Below, one piece after another: positions 32,871 to 43,200 of a stretch of DNA of 64,000 nucleotides. Position 1 is the stretch's first letter; each line of letters starts with the position of its first letter. This stretch comes from Pseudoneurospora amorphoporcata (Eukaryota > Ascomycota > Sordariomycetes > Sordariales > Sordariaceae), in NCBI GenBank assembly GCA_033297205.1, contig MU859212.1, positions 25,385 to 89,384 on the forward strand, in the 5' to 3' direction. Under the pieces are notes generated by a model. The model was not told where the DNA came from, made no database searches, and worked only from the letters and a program-made list of their open reading frames with translations. The position numbers and the translations under genes are program-made.

Positions 32871-34190
32871 CCCCATTTCCTTTCCTTTATCACGGCAAGT
32901 CAATGTTACAAGGCACTTCCAGTCGACACATATAGGAAACTGATTCCGCGGTGGAGATTGTATGCAGAGCGACAGTCAGACCGGACAATGCCAGGCCGCC
33001 TCATTTGCTTCTTTTTTTTTCCCCGTGTAACAGTCTGTAGATGTACCAGACTGATTTAGGTTCTATTCCGCATCTGTGTATCATAATACACGTGTTTCAA
33101 CAGTCAGCGCGTTAATGACAACCTAACCTTGACCGAGTCCGGTACCTCTATGGTGTCTCTGTGTCCATGTCGCTTGTGGCGAGGTGATTACCTATGAGAC
33201 ATCGAGTTTCATGTCCAAGCAGCTTACCTTACTCTGTCAAACATGTTGAGCTGACTTGAAGGACATGAGTGGACCATTTCACAACTGGCAGAATCGAGGG
33301 GTGCCTTAGGTGCGACGTTGCTGCTGCTGCCGGCCTGCCGCCCTATATTGATTCGGGTCTTCGGTAGAGGTACATATGTAGTGGTAGGTATTACCAGACC
33401 TGGACATACCTGGTAGATCTTTATCTTTATATCCCTTCAGCTACATCTCTTATCTACGACAACATCGGCTTACAGGGTACATGTACGATACTCAGTAACT
33501 CACCGGTAGTACGGAGGAGACATAGATACCTTACATAGCCGCATGTGTGAGGATCTACCGAGGATCAGATGTAATTATGTAAAGGTTCTATTTACTTCAA
33601 TGTTGTTACCTAGGTCCTCGGCGTAGCGTGCAGCGTGGTACTAGGCTGTATCAGACGCAAACTCGGGTCCTTGGGGGTCTTATATACTTAAGTAGTAGGA
33701 CAAGTAACCCTAAGCTAGGCGTAGGAATAAGCTTCAATTGTAAGACTAAGTTACGGCCTATATCTCGAGTGCCCTGTATAACGTGGTACTGTGTTGGAAT
33801 AGAAGAGGTACAAACTCGGGTCCTTAGGGGTCTTCTATACCTTACTAGAGGGGATAGCCAAGGGTGGGCGCAGGAATTAGCCTCCAGATGTTAAGTGAAC
33901 TGTGGACAACCTGGAAGCTTCCACACACATCCTTAGCAGAATTACCCATTTAACTAGCTGTTTACACGCTTTTATTCGTTAAAGATATAAAGAGACAGGG
34001 ACTACCGACATAGCCCCCAGTCGCCCCTAATGTCTATCAAGAGTGCAATAGTAGTACAACTATTACCTTAGGCAGACTACCTCTACCTAGGTAGTCTATA
34101 GACTAATACCTACTGAACTAATATACACTTAACCCAAGTGAGCGAACCCCTACTTACTCCCGTTATACAATACAATATAACCCGACGGTA
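32871..34190. other. AT-rich non-coding stretch inside the cluster
   Basis: No gene seen on either strand. It contains the ~150-bp tandem duplication at 33635-33900 and becomes noticeably AT-rich toward 34190. Confidence 0.5.
33635..33900 (+). repeat. two diverged tandem copies of a ~150-bp sequence
   Basis: The first copy is about 33635-33760 and the second about 33783-33900. Both carry CAAACTCGGGTCCTT, GGGGTCTT and a GGCGTAGGAAT/GGCGCAGGAAT match, in the same order and offset by about 150 bases. Many differences are transitions. No coding content; perhaps an eroded transposon fragment. Confidence 0.6.
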
Positions 34191-35902
34191 TCAAAATGGC
34201 CTGGCCCCATCCGTGTTACTTGACCCAGGGGCAGCTTTGGCAAACGGCCCTATCTTCCTGAGCCTTGGTCCCCAGTAATAGAACACCGTAGGCAGCGGCG
34301 TAATCACGAGGCACAGGAAGAACAGGAGCAGCGTCCCCCACTCGTACCCAAGCCTCCTATAGAGCCCGTTGCCGACAAAGGCAAAGATACAGCCGAGCAC
34401 GCTGCGGCTGACAGTCACCGCCGCCAGCGCGCTGGCAGCGTACGTTTCGAACGAGTCAACCATGTACGTCGTCACGCTAATATACGTCATCAGCATCCCC
34501 GTCGAGAAGACGGCGGCCCCGACCAGCGGCACCATCCAGTGCACGTTATCCTTTCCGGCCGTCAAGGCAAAGATGAGTAGGCCGGCAGGCACGATGAGTG
34601 CGCCGACCTGCATGAACGGCATGCGGTACTCGGGCGTCCTGTCGTCCATGTCCTCGCTGTTAGGGTGCGCCCCCCCGCCCCCGGCCCCGGCATCTCCATG
34701 TGCATGTCGTGATGTCGCTCCATGTCTCGCCTTCATGCTGGCGTAGGTGCGGTTGACCAAGGCAGCGCTTAGGAGGGCGCCGGCGACAGATCCCAGTCCG
34801 ACGCCGAGGTACGAGAGCCCGGTGAGGGCTTCAGGCCATCGATAGGACGGCAGGCCGTACAGAGATTCTGCCGAGAAGAGCAGCGGGAGCGTCACCATGT
34901 GAAGGTACAGGATGCCGTATATGACCGCCATGTACAGGCTCATGGCCGTGCAAACGGGTGAAGTGAAGAGCATCATGGCGGCGCGTGTCATGGTCCGCAG
35001 AACGACGGCCAAGTCGGAACAACATGAACCACGATCTGGGACTGGGCCCGGTGCCTGCACATGCACACAAGGGACGCCCGACTTGGTTAGAGCCGCGGCC
35101 TTCTTTCGGAGGAGGAAGGGCGCGTATGTCTCGTGCAGCAAGAAGACGGAAGCCAGGCTCGTGAGGCCGGAAGCCATGGCCATGATCCACGCAAGCCATC
35201 GCCAGCTTCCCGTGCCGCGCAGGATGAAGCCGCCGACGACACCGCCGATGGCGGACCCGCCAGTAGGGCCGAAGCTGTACAGGGCCTGGGCACGGCCTCG
35301 TCGCTCGGGGCTGTACATGTCGCCGATGGTGCCGCCGCCGATGCTGGGCCCGGCCGATCCCGCCATGCCGGCCAGCAGCCTGAACACGGTCAGGGCTGCA
35401 ATGTTGGGCGAGACGGCGCAGCAGATGTTGAAGACGGTAAACATGGCGAAACAAGAGAGGTAAACCGCCCGCCTGCCGTAGAGTTCCGACAGCGGTGCCA
35501 GGTAGAGTGGCCCAAGGCCAAACCCAAGCACAAAGAGCGCCGTGGGAAGCGTCGGCGTGTACTCATCTGTGAGCCCAAAGTCGTCGGCTACGGCCTGACC
35601 CCCCACGGCCAGTACGACGGATGCCATGGGTGAGAGAGTGGCTTGGATGCTGATGAGCAGCACATTGCGCCATTTGCGAACGGGCGTCCAGTTGCGCGGG
35701 TGTTGGACATCATCCGGCCCGTCCCACATCTGTTAGATAGGCCACATTAGAACTGAACATGCACGAAGAAAGGGGAAAATCAAAGTAGGTAGAGTGCTGA
35801 AGGCCGTCAAGGGTGGTAACACGCGACTGGACTCACCACTACCAAAGCCTCATCGCCTGAACCTGTCGTGCTGCCGTTGTAAACGTCCAGATTGGGCGCC
35901 AT
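34191..35902 (-). CDS. MFS transporter, DHA1 type
   Basis: Two exons on the minus strand: 35902-35837 (MAPNLDVYNGSTTGSGDEAL start) and 35729-34191, with a 107-nt intron (GTGAGT to AACAG); 534 residues. The hydrophilic N-terminus is followed by HPRNWTPVRKW, the short motif that precedes TM1 in fungal polyamine/drug antiporters. LSELYGRRAVY follows (motif A, TM2-TM3 loop), then SIGGGTIGDMY and RGRAQALYSFGP. There are about twelve membrane segments and a His/Gly-rich central loop. A plasma-membrane exporter of toxic or secondary compounds is the usual role. It is divergent from the A-T-TE synthetase gene (584 bases apart), which supports product export. Confidence 0.9.
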
Positions 35903-36485
35903 GGTTGCGAGTGAATCTAACATGCAGGAACTGGAACAATGCAGACAGAATCTGACATACCGCAAGTCGCCGGGATGGCTACGAGATATAAGGTAAGTCG
36001 TGCACTTGCAAAAGTTCACATCGTCCCAAAACCCGAATCCTCAGCCATGTAACACCAACTCGAATCTCGAGGAGCGACTTCGGGTCAGACCGGCTGCTGC
36101 CTGCCTTTTCTGGAAGCTCTCCAACCCTGAGTACGTACGGCTGAATTGTGCCTCGTGCTACAAACGAGGCTATGGAGCAGAATGCAGATCGATGCCCGGC
36201 TATCCCACCGGCCACGTTCACGCCCGGCAAGATACCTAAGATCGGCCGGACTGTCGGACATGCTGATGTGAGATCAATCGGCTGCGTCAGCTACGTCCGT
36301 TGGGCGGAATGCTCCCGTATTATCCGTTGCTAGTCGAGTGTTGTTCGTTATAATGCCTGGTCGAGTGAGAGAGAAGACAGGGAGATATCTAGACTCCCTA
36401 GTCCCGCCATCTCTCCACTCACTACCTACCCTAGCACCAAGCGCAAAAGCTACACACAAGTCCCTTTCTTTCTTGGTTCATCATC
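35903..36485. promoter_or_regulatory. divergent promoter of transporter and synthetase genes
   Basis: 583 bases between opposite starts. It has a CGG-N8-CCG pair (CGGCTATCCCACCG, about 36198-36211), which is not a perfect palindrome. A Cys-containing open frame (36000-36239) lies within; see findings. Confidence 0.55.
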
Positions 36486-39356
36486 ATGGCGCCACTTCCC
36501 AAGAACGTGTTCGATGTCCTGCTGCAGGCCGCTCTGGACGCCCCCGATAAGGGACTCTCAATCTATCCCCGGGGGCAGACCAAGGCACCGCATCGTATCA
36601 CATATCTCCAGCTGCTCCATGAAGCCGTAGCCTTGTCACGGATGGTAAGGGGAATCCCCGGCATCGGATCGGAAACCATCGTGCTGCTCCATCTCGACGA
36701 TCACCAGGACAACATCCTCTGGCTCTGGGCTACAGTTGCGGCGGGCCTTGTGCCGGCAATGTCGACCCCCTTTACCAACGATCTGGAGCAGCGCCGAAAG
36801 CACCTCGCTCACCTCAAGGAAATGTTACAGGATCCCGTCGTCATTACCCGCAGGCGTCTGGTGCCCGAGTTTACCGTAGCCGAGGGATCGATGCAAATCG
36901 TCACCGTCGAGGACCTTCGGAAGCACGGAGAGGACATGGATGACGTACCCGGCAACGGGCTCGTACACTCCCCAAGCGCTACATGTACCTCCAAGACGGG
37001 CGACGACCTGTTCGCCCTCATGCTGACCTCCGGCAGCACTGGCCACGCGAAAGCCGTGCGACTCTGCCACGGTCAGATTGTCACGGCCCTGTTCGGCAAG
37101 AGCCGGTACCACGGCACGACCTCCCGCGACGTCTTCCTCAACTGGATTGGCATGGATCATGTCGCAAACCTCACCGAGGTCCACCTGCACGCTATGATCG
37201 TGGGCGCTGATCAGATTCACGTCCACGCCTTGGATCTTCTCGCCCAGCCTATGATGTTCGTCCACCTGATCGACAGACACCGGGCCAGTTATACATTTGC
37301 ACCAAACTTCTTCCTGGCCAGCGTCAGAAAGGCACTCGAGGCATTTGCCGTGTCTAGATCAGACTCGGACCCATCGCCCAACCTCTCGTCACTCAGAGCC
37401 CTAATCTCGGGCGGAGAGGCAAATTCAACAGCGTTGGCCAGCGTGTTATCCGAGCTCTTTTGCAGATTTGGTGCACCGAGCCACTTCCTCCGACCAGGGT
37501 TTGGCATGACCGAGACTTGTGCCGGCAGCATCTACGGCACCAGATGCCCTTCCTTTGATGTCATGCACGGACGTGAGTTCACCTCGTTGGGCCGGTGCAT
37601 TCCATGTATGTCTATGAGAGTCAGGCGTCAGGGAAGCGGTCCCTTGGCAGCCAACGAGGTTGGTGTTTTGGAGGTCAAGGGCGGTAATGTCTTTGGCGGG
37701 TACTTCAACAACTATGAGGCCACCGCGTCATCATTCTCCCCCGACGGGTGGTTCATCACCGGCGATCTCGCCTTCATTGATGACGGCGGCAACCTCCACC
37801 TGGTCGGTCGAGAGAAGGAGACCATCATCATCAACGGCGTCAAGTACTTCCCCCACGAAATCGAGGGTGCCATCGAAGACGCGAGCATCCCGGGTGTCAC
37901 GCCCTCGTTCACAGCTGTGTTCCCACACCGGCCCGAGAATGCCGACTCTGAGACTCTCTGCGTCGTGTATCTCCCAAGCTATGAGGTTGATGATGTCGAG
38001 TCCCGGCTGCACGCCCGGAATGCCGTCAGAGACGTCGTCATGAAGCATTGCATGTCCAGGCCATACAAGATCATCCCGCTCGAGAGGGTGTTCCTGCCCA
38101 AGACAGCTCTCGGGAAGCTGTCCCGCAGCAAGCTCAGGAAAGCATTTGAGAGCGGCGTGTATGGGAAGGCCATTGAGCTGGATGAGAAGCTGATCGCACG
38201 CGCTCAAGGCTCTCCCGAGGTCGTGCAGCCGTCCACGGAAAATGAGCTTGTGCTGCAGGACATCTTCTCGGACGTCTTTGGCGTGCCGTCAGCTGAGATT
38301 GGAATCCACACAAACGTTTACAACCTCGGCTGCAGCTCGGTCGAGCTGTTCCGACTCAAGTGGGCGGTTCAGAGCCAGCCACAATTTCCCAACGCCATCC
38401 CCGTCACCACCATGATCAGCAATCCGACCATCGCGTCTCTGCTGTCGGCCATCGACACGACGGGCGGCAGCATATCTCCCACCGAGTACAACCCTGTGGT
38501 TGTGCTGCGGTCTGGGGGGAGGAAAGCGCCGCTTTGGCTGGTCCACCCGGGTGTCGGTGAAGTCTTGGTGTTCCTGAATCTCGCCAATCAGATCACGGAC
38601 CGGCCCATCTACGCCCTGCGTGCTCAGGGCTTCGATGGAGAACCCCTATTTGGGAGCCTGGACGAGATGGTGAGGACGTATCTCCAGGCGGTGAGGAGGA
38701 CGCAGCCGCACGGCCCGTATGCCATTGCTGGCTATTCGTACGGCGGGACCGTCGCATTCGAGATGGCCAAGGTGCTGCTGCAACGGGATGGGCCCGACGC
38801 CGTCCCTTTCCTCGCCGTGTTCGACCAGCCACCGCATATCAAGCAGCGAATGCGCCACGGGCGCGACTGGGTTGATGTGCTGCTCACACTGGTGCGCTTC
38901 TTCAACCTGCTACCCGACGCGGATGGGGAAGCGAGCTTCAGGGCCGCGGCTATGCCCGACTTGAACGCCGAAAGCGCTTCTTCGGTCGAGGACCGAGAGC
39001 GGCTGGTCGAGCTTCTCCTCCAACACATGGCCGTGGAACGGCTGGAGGAATACGGTCTCGACAAGAAGCGCTTGGCAAGGTGGACCAGTCTGGCTCTGAA
39101 TTCGCATGTCATTGCGCGCGACTATGAGCCATCAGGTCGGGTCCCTGTGTTGGAGGTATTCTACGGCGATCCCATCGCCGATGTAGCACCCTCCAAGGCC
39201 GAATGGCTGGAGAAGAAGCTGTCCCGCTGGGCCGACTTCGTAGACGATGCCCGGTTCCATGAGGTGCATGGCCATCATTATACTCTACTTTCTCCCGAGA
39301 ATATCGACTCGTTCGCAAGGATCTTTGTGTCGAGGTTGGCGGGTCGAGGGCTTTGA
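36486..39356 (+). CDS. NRPS-like synthetase, A-T-TE (aryl-pyruvate condensing type)
   Basis: Single exon, 956 residues. Adenylation domain about 1-570: A3 TSGSTGHAKAV (about 180-190), A5 GFGMTETCAG (about 338), A7 WFITGDLAF, A8 GREKETIIINGVKYFPHEIE (about 440) and A10 PKTALGKLSRSK (about 538). Thiolation domain about 590-660 with NLGCSSVEL; the phosphopantetheine Ser is about 618. Thioesterase about 670-956 with GYSYGG (Ser about 751) and a C-terminal HGHHY His (about 930). There is no condensation domain. Fungal A-T-TE enzymes of this shape activate an aryl-pyruvate, load it on T, and let TE join two units into quinones, furanones or related cores (atromentin, terrequinone and microperfuranone synthetases). 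All catalytic motifs look intact. The exact substrate cannot be read here. Confidence 0.93.
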   Translation: MAPLPKNVFDVLLQAALDAPDKGLSIYPRGQTKAPHRITYLQLLHEAVALSRMVRGIPGIGSETIVLLHLDDHQDNILWLWATVAAGLVPAMSTPFTNDLEQRRKHLAHLKEMLQDPVVITRRRLVPEFTVAEGSMQIVTVEDLRKHGEDMDDVPGNGLVHSPSATCTSKTGDDLFALMLTSGSTGHAKAVRLCHGQIVTALFGKSRYHGTTSRDVFLNWIGMDHVANLTEVHLHAMIVGADQIHVHALDLLAQPMMFVHLIDRHRASYTFAPNFFLASVRKALEAFAVSRSDSDPSPNLSSLRALISGGEANSTALASVLSELFCRFGAPSHFLRPGFGMTETCAGSIYGTRCPSFDVMHGREFTSLGRCIPCMSMRVRRQGSGPLAANEVGVLEVKGGNVFGGYFNNYEATASSFSPDGWFITGDLAFIDDGGNLHLVGREKETIIINGVKYFPHEIEGAIEDASIPGVTPSFTAVFPHRPENADSETLCVVYLPSYEVDDVESRLHARNAVRDVVMKHCMSRPYKIIPLERVFLPKTALGKLSRSKLRKAFESGVYGKAIELDEKLIARAQGSPEVVQPSTENELVLQDIFSDVFGVPSAEIGIHTNVYNLGCSSVELFRLKWAVQSQPQFPNAIPVTTMISNPTIASLLSAIDTTGGSISPTEYNPVVVLRSGGRKAPLWLVHPGVGEVLVFLNLANQITDRPIYALRAQGFDGEPLFGSLDEMVRTYLQAVRRTQPHGPYAIAGYSYGGTVAFEMAKVLLQRDGPDAVPFLAVFDQPPHIKQRMRHGRDWVDVLLTLVRFFNLLPDADGEASFRAAAMPDLNAESASSVEDRERLVELLLQHMAVERLEEYGLDKKRLARWTSLALNSHVIARDYEPSGRVPVLEVFYGDPIADVAPSKAEWLEKKLSRWADFVDDARFHEVHGHHYTLLSPENIDSFARIFVSRLAGRGL

Positions 39357-40493
39357 ACTGGAATTGGTGTGGTGTAGTGTGCGACACACAAGGCAAGTTG
39401 TATTGAGTTGCAAAAGGGAAGAAATGTGTAGAGAGGTCTGGAGGGCTAGACTAAATGCTAGCGGAAGAGAGGCCGTGCCCTGCCATGGCCAGGTGCACGT
39501 GCCTCCAACAGATAGACTACCTTTTCCCCCCATAGCAGTCGCAACCGACACTCTTTGTTTCCGGTACTTAGGGGCACATTCTCTCTCTTCCATATTCATT
39601 ATTATGATCAATCATTATTTCATTACTTCAATTGCACAAGCTCGTCGTTCTAGTTCCCAAATCTTTTTCAATTTTCCCACTTGGGACCCACAATGCACCG
39701 ACCCCGGAGGATGTACCTCCATCCCAAAACATCGTCGACAGAACAGCTATTACCGCCCATTAATTGACCCTGCTAGGTATTAAAGGACGCTGCTATATTG
39801 CTAATGCGCGATTACATGTTGGGTTTTGTTACCAATGCAAGCGTTGAATCAAGACCATCGAGTGTCCCAGTGTAGGGTACTTGTGTCTTTGCCGCTGACT
39901 TTGCTACGTGTTGGCGAAATGAAAATGAACATCCCGTCTGGTCTCGTCTATCGACCATGAAATTTCTCGACACTTCGCACATGATTGCTTATGACCCCAA
40001 GATTTTCATGATGGTGCGGGATCGGGCTGGCGTGGAAGGGGCGGACAAGTTGAAGACCCAAATCTGCACTCACCCTCTCTCGTCGGCAACATCAAGATTA
40101 ATCCATGCTCCGGCAATTTTACAGCAGAATCTTCTATGTCATTTTTTACCGAGTTTTATGTGACTCCTTACTGCAATCGCCGGTGGCCTTGATTCAAGTA
40201 CGTTACACTAATTTGGCGGTGAGAATGCAACTAGTGGTACTTTACAGCGACGTCAGTTCAATAAAAAGTGCATTCACCGCAGAAGAAAACTCAAAGTCGT
40301 CATAGGTTGCCTATTTTCCACCAACATCGTGTATCTCTCCAGTATTATTACCTACACAGCTCCCTTGCCCACGACTCCCTTCTTCCACAAAAACCGCACA
40401 AGATGTGCATTCCTTACCACAGAAAGCTGGACCATCTCCCTGTAGCCTAATCCAGTCCCCTTGCAATAAGGTACCCTTGTTGGTTCTTCACCA
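39357..40493. other. intergenic, no gene seen
   Basis: No coding signal supported by splice sites. Separates the synthetase from the small secreted protein family; a natural right-hand edge of the cluster. Confidence 0.5.
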
Positions 40494-41381
40494 TTATGCA
40501 AGGTCTGACGGTCTCTTTACGATTGACATACCGGCTGTGGTACCTGTCAGATCATACCATCTAATACCCGCCACCATCGCGTTCGGTTGAGTGCAAGTGT
40601 CCATAATGGCACCGGCGGTCTGAGCAATGCTCTGACTATGTGCGCAAATCTCAGTCAGCTTGAAGTTTCTCCCACCGAGACTCTGTAGAGGTACCCCCAG
40701 TAGTTGGTGTCTGGCAAGCTCAGGCTCATCAAGAGAAAGGAGCGGACAGAAAGAATATAAAAAGGAATGGAAGACTTACCAAGTCCCCCACTTGCTCGAA
40801 TCATCATACCAAGGGCCAGCCGGCCCTAACATCGCAGTGCCATATAGGCAGTAAACCAAGGTTGACATGCCAGTGCCGCTGTTGCTGGTTACCTTGCGAG
40901 CTGTGCACGGGACTTGACCGGCTGCCGCCAGGTTGTTGATGCAGATGACTGCGTCCGAGGCCTGGATCCAACAAGAGTTAGTTCTTGAGTCTTCCCACTG
41001 TCCCCCTCCTTTTTTTTGCACTAGAGTCCACCATGTTTGATGCCTGGCTCTGTAAGGTAGGTCGTCACTAACCTTCGCTTGCTTATCGCTATTATAATTG
41101 CACTCGTACTGAGAATCCCAGCGCTTATCATGCGCAGGGGCACTAGTGGTGCTGTTGACCGTGTCAAGGTAGGCCTGCAAAGCCTCCTGGGGAGATAAGG
41201 CGGTGTCGGGGTCGGCGATGATGGTGTCCACCCATTTGGCGAACGAGAAGCGTTCATGACCTGCGGCTTTGGACTTGGTAGCGGCCACGGACTCGGTAGC
41301 GGTCACGGTGGCGGGAGCGGCGAGGGCTTGAGAGCTGATGAGGCCAAGGGCCAGCAGAGAAAGAGATGCGAAGTTGACCAT
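40494..41381 (-). CDS. small secreted prepro-protein, family copy A
   Basis: Three exons on the minus strand: 41381-41073, 40961-40780 and 40680-40494; 225 residues. The start at 41381 begins a clean signal peptide (MVNFASLSLLALGLISSQAL); an in-frame ATG at 41396 is less likely. A propeptide-like segment follows (FSFAKWVDTIIADPDTALSP, then EALQAYLDTV), then Lys-Arg before WDSQYEC, a Kex2-type site at about residue 88. The mature part has spaced Cys residues and ends with TAGAIMDTCT and a short tail. Intron 1 (GTTAGT...CTAAC...CAG) happens to be open in frame, so it can be mistaken for coding. The exon 3 acceptor (ACAGAG) is chosen because the adjacent CAG would create a stop; exon 3 is 187 nt, as in copy B. 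Function unknown. Confidence 0.72.
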
Positions 41382-42959
41382 GTTGATGACCTGCACACTG
41401 GTTTGCTGAAGATACTATAGGGGTCTTTTGGACAAGATTGTATATGGAAGGAGGATGTGAATGAGACAATGGAACAATAAGCAGAGCTCCTGAAGGGTTC
41501 GCCATCCCTTCCTTTATAGATTCGTTGAAAAGCAAACCAGAAAGGGGGAGGTAATGCTGCATTCGGCTCCTCTTGCGAGTTCCGACTTGGACTTGTCAAA
41601 CAGCTGCCAGATTGACAGTATTGAAACTTGTTGGTTTCGTTAGCAAGGTCCTGAACCCGTTGGTTCCATTAGGAAGGTCCTCAAACCCGTTGGTTTCGTT
41701 AGCAAAGTCCTGAAGCTTTGGGAAAAGGAAAGTGGCACGATATTCGTTGCTTATTCAATTCCCATTCATGATCTGATGAAATATCGCCAGTTCACAACAC
41801 CACACGTGCAGGACGTCCAACCTTGCCATATTATCACTTGACGATAGCAAAGTGCGGGCTAGTAGAACCACTGTCCTATGTGCGTTGGGTAGGGAGTAAA
41901 GGCCTTCTAACGAGATTGCACCACTCCTGTGATTCAATTGTTTGTTGGTCCTTATGCAGCCCATTGAATCCACAATACTACGTCGACCTAGTGTGCATGT
42001 TCGTTAGGGCCGGTAAAACTCAGGGGGAAGTAAACAGGGGACATGGGTACCCTCATTACTTCATTGGTCCATTACAGAACGATCAAGAATTTGGATGGCC
42101 TGCAAACAATATCAGCAAAAGCAACTTCTATATCTTTAACTCTCACCAACAGACGGGTCAAAGGACCGGTCCGAGGGGTCAGTCTTTTATTAAAGTTGGC
42201 GGCCAGCACAGTTTTGGCACCTTTTTTTTTCTCCATATGCACGGCGACTCGTCTCGCGTGATGTGATGGACTGGTGGAAGACAACGGCATTGTTGGTGTT
42301 GGACCTCAAGGTTAAACCCGGGCCGGAGAAACGGAGAAGTCAAGGGTGCGGTGAAGATAGCGCAAAGGGGAGTGTCGACTCGTCGGAGACATGTTGGCAG
42401 TGTATAGCCGATGAACTGATCGTCAAGACCAAAACCAGCGAGTGAATCTGGAAAAAAAATAAAGATGGGAGAGACAGTCGCTTCAAAGTTGAACGCTCCT
42501 ACTGCAAGTCGATCAATCCATCACAGAGTCAATTACCACTTCCACATACGGACAGCACCACCCCCAAGTCCTTCCTTCAATTTTCTCTCGCTCTTTCCAA
42601 AATAGTTAGATAACTTCCCCCGCCTTTGCAAACGATGGGGAAGGGACGGTTTGCGGGAACGGGTTGGGAGGAAGGAGCGGCGTACGGGAGCGGTGTCTCG
42701 ATTGTTCTGGTGCTGGGTCGAATGCGGTGGACGGGACGAGAGTTGTTCGCTGAGGCGGTGGGTGAGAACCGCTACAGCTGGAAGCAAGGAAGGAGCGGCG
42801 CGGTTCGACCGCGACCGAATGGAGCTAGGGGTTTTCATCCGGCGGCGCTTAACGCCGTACGGTTTTTCCTTTAGAGAACCTGGAGAAGGACCTCATGCCA
42901 ATATGGCGCTATAGATATATAGCTAAGGAATATGATTATTATTATTCCCCCGCCTTTCC
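41382..42959. other. intergenic, no gene seen
   Basis: Promoter side of copy A, the 30-bp repeats, and anonymous sequence. Several overlapping open frames (for example 41823-42266) lack protein-like character. Confidence 0.45.
41626..41714 (+). repeat. three tandem ~30-bp repeats
   Basis: The unit GTTGGTTTCGTTAGCAAGGT followed by CCTGAACCC occurs three times with a few transitions. It lies upstream of the copy A gene, whose start is at 41381 on the minus strand. Confidence 0.75.
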
Positions 42960-43100
42960 ACCCTCCCGCTTGTGGCTTTGGGAGTTATTACCTCCCAAGT
43001 CAGTGCAACACCTGCCGTTTCCGAAGCGGCGGAAGTCACCACCCGGTTCCCGTTCGCCGAATGGATCAACCCCATTATCGCCGAACCCCTCCACTATGGG
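42960..43100 (+). pseudogene. secreted-protein family fragment, copy C
   Basis: The plus strand reads ALGVITSQVSATPAVSEAAE and then RFPFAEWINPIIAEP. This matches the signal-peptide end and the FSFAKWVDTIIADP block of copy A. The match stops at about 43090 and no downstream exons follow in this orientation, so it is a truncated N-terminal fragment facing copy B. Confidence 0.6.
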
Positions 43101-43200
43101 AAAACTTCGTCCTTGGTTCCTCCATGCGTACATCCTATCGCCCCTATAATTGACTCAATCCTTCCAAGTTGGCATCGCAGGTCTGCCTTACCTACATTCG

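Noticed and set aside
34912..35633. Long plus-strand frames opposite the MFS transporter
   Set aside because: Antisense shadows of a GC-rich transporter exon.
36809..38858. Several minus-strand frames within the synthetase
   Set aside because: Shadows of the 956-codon A-T-TE exon, which has all catalytic motifs in order.
40962..41072. Continuous frame through intron 1 of copy A
   Set aside because: Has a GTTAGT donor, CTAAC branch and CAG acceptor, and the paralogs B and E have an intron at this point; the open frame is chance.
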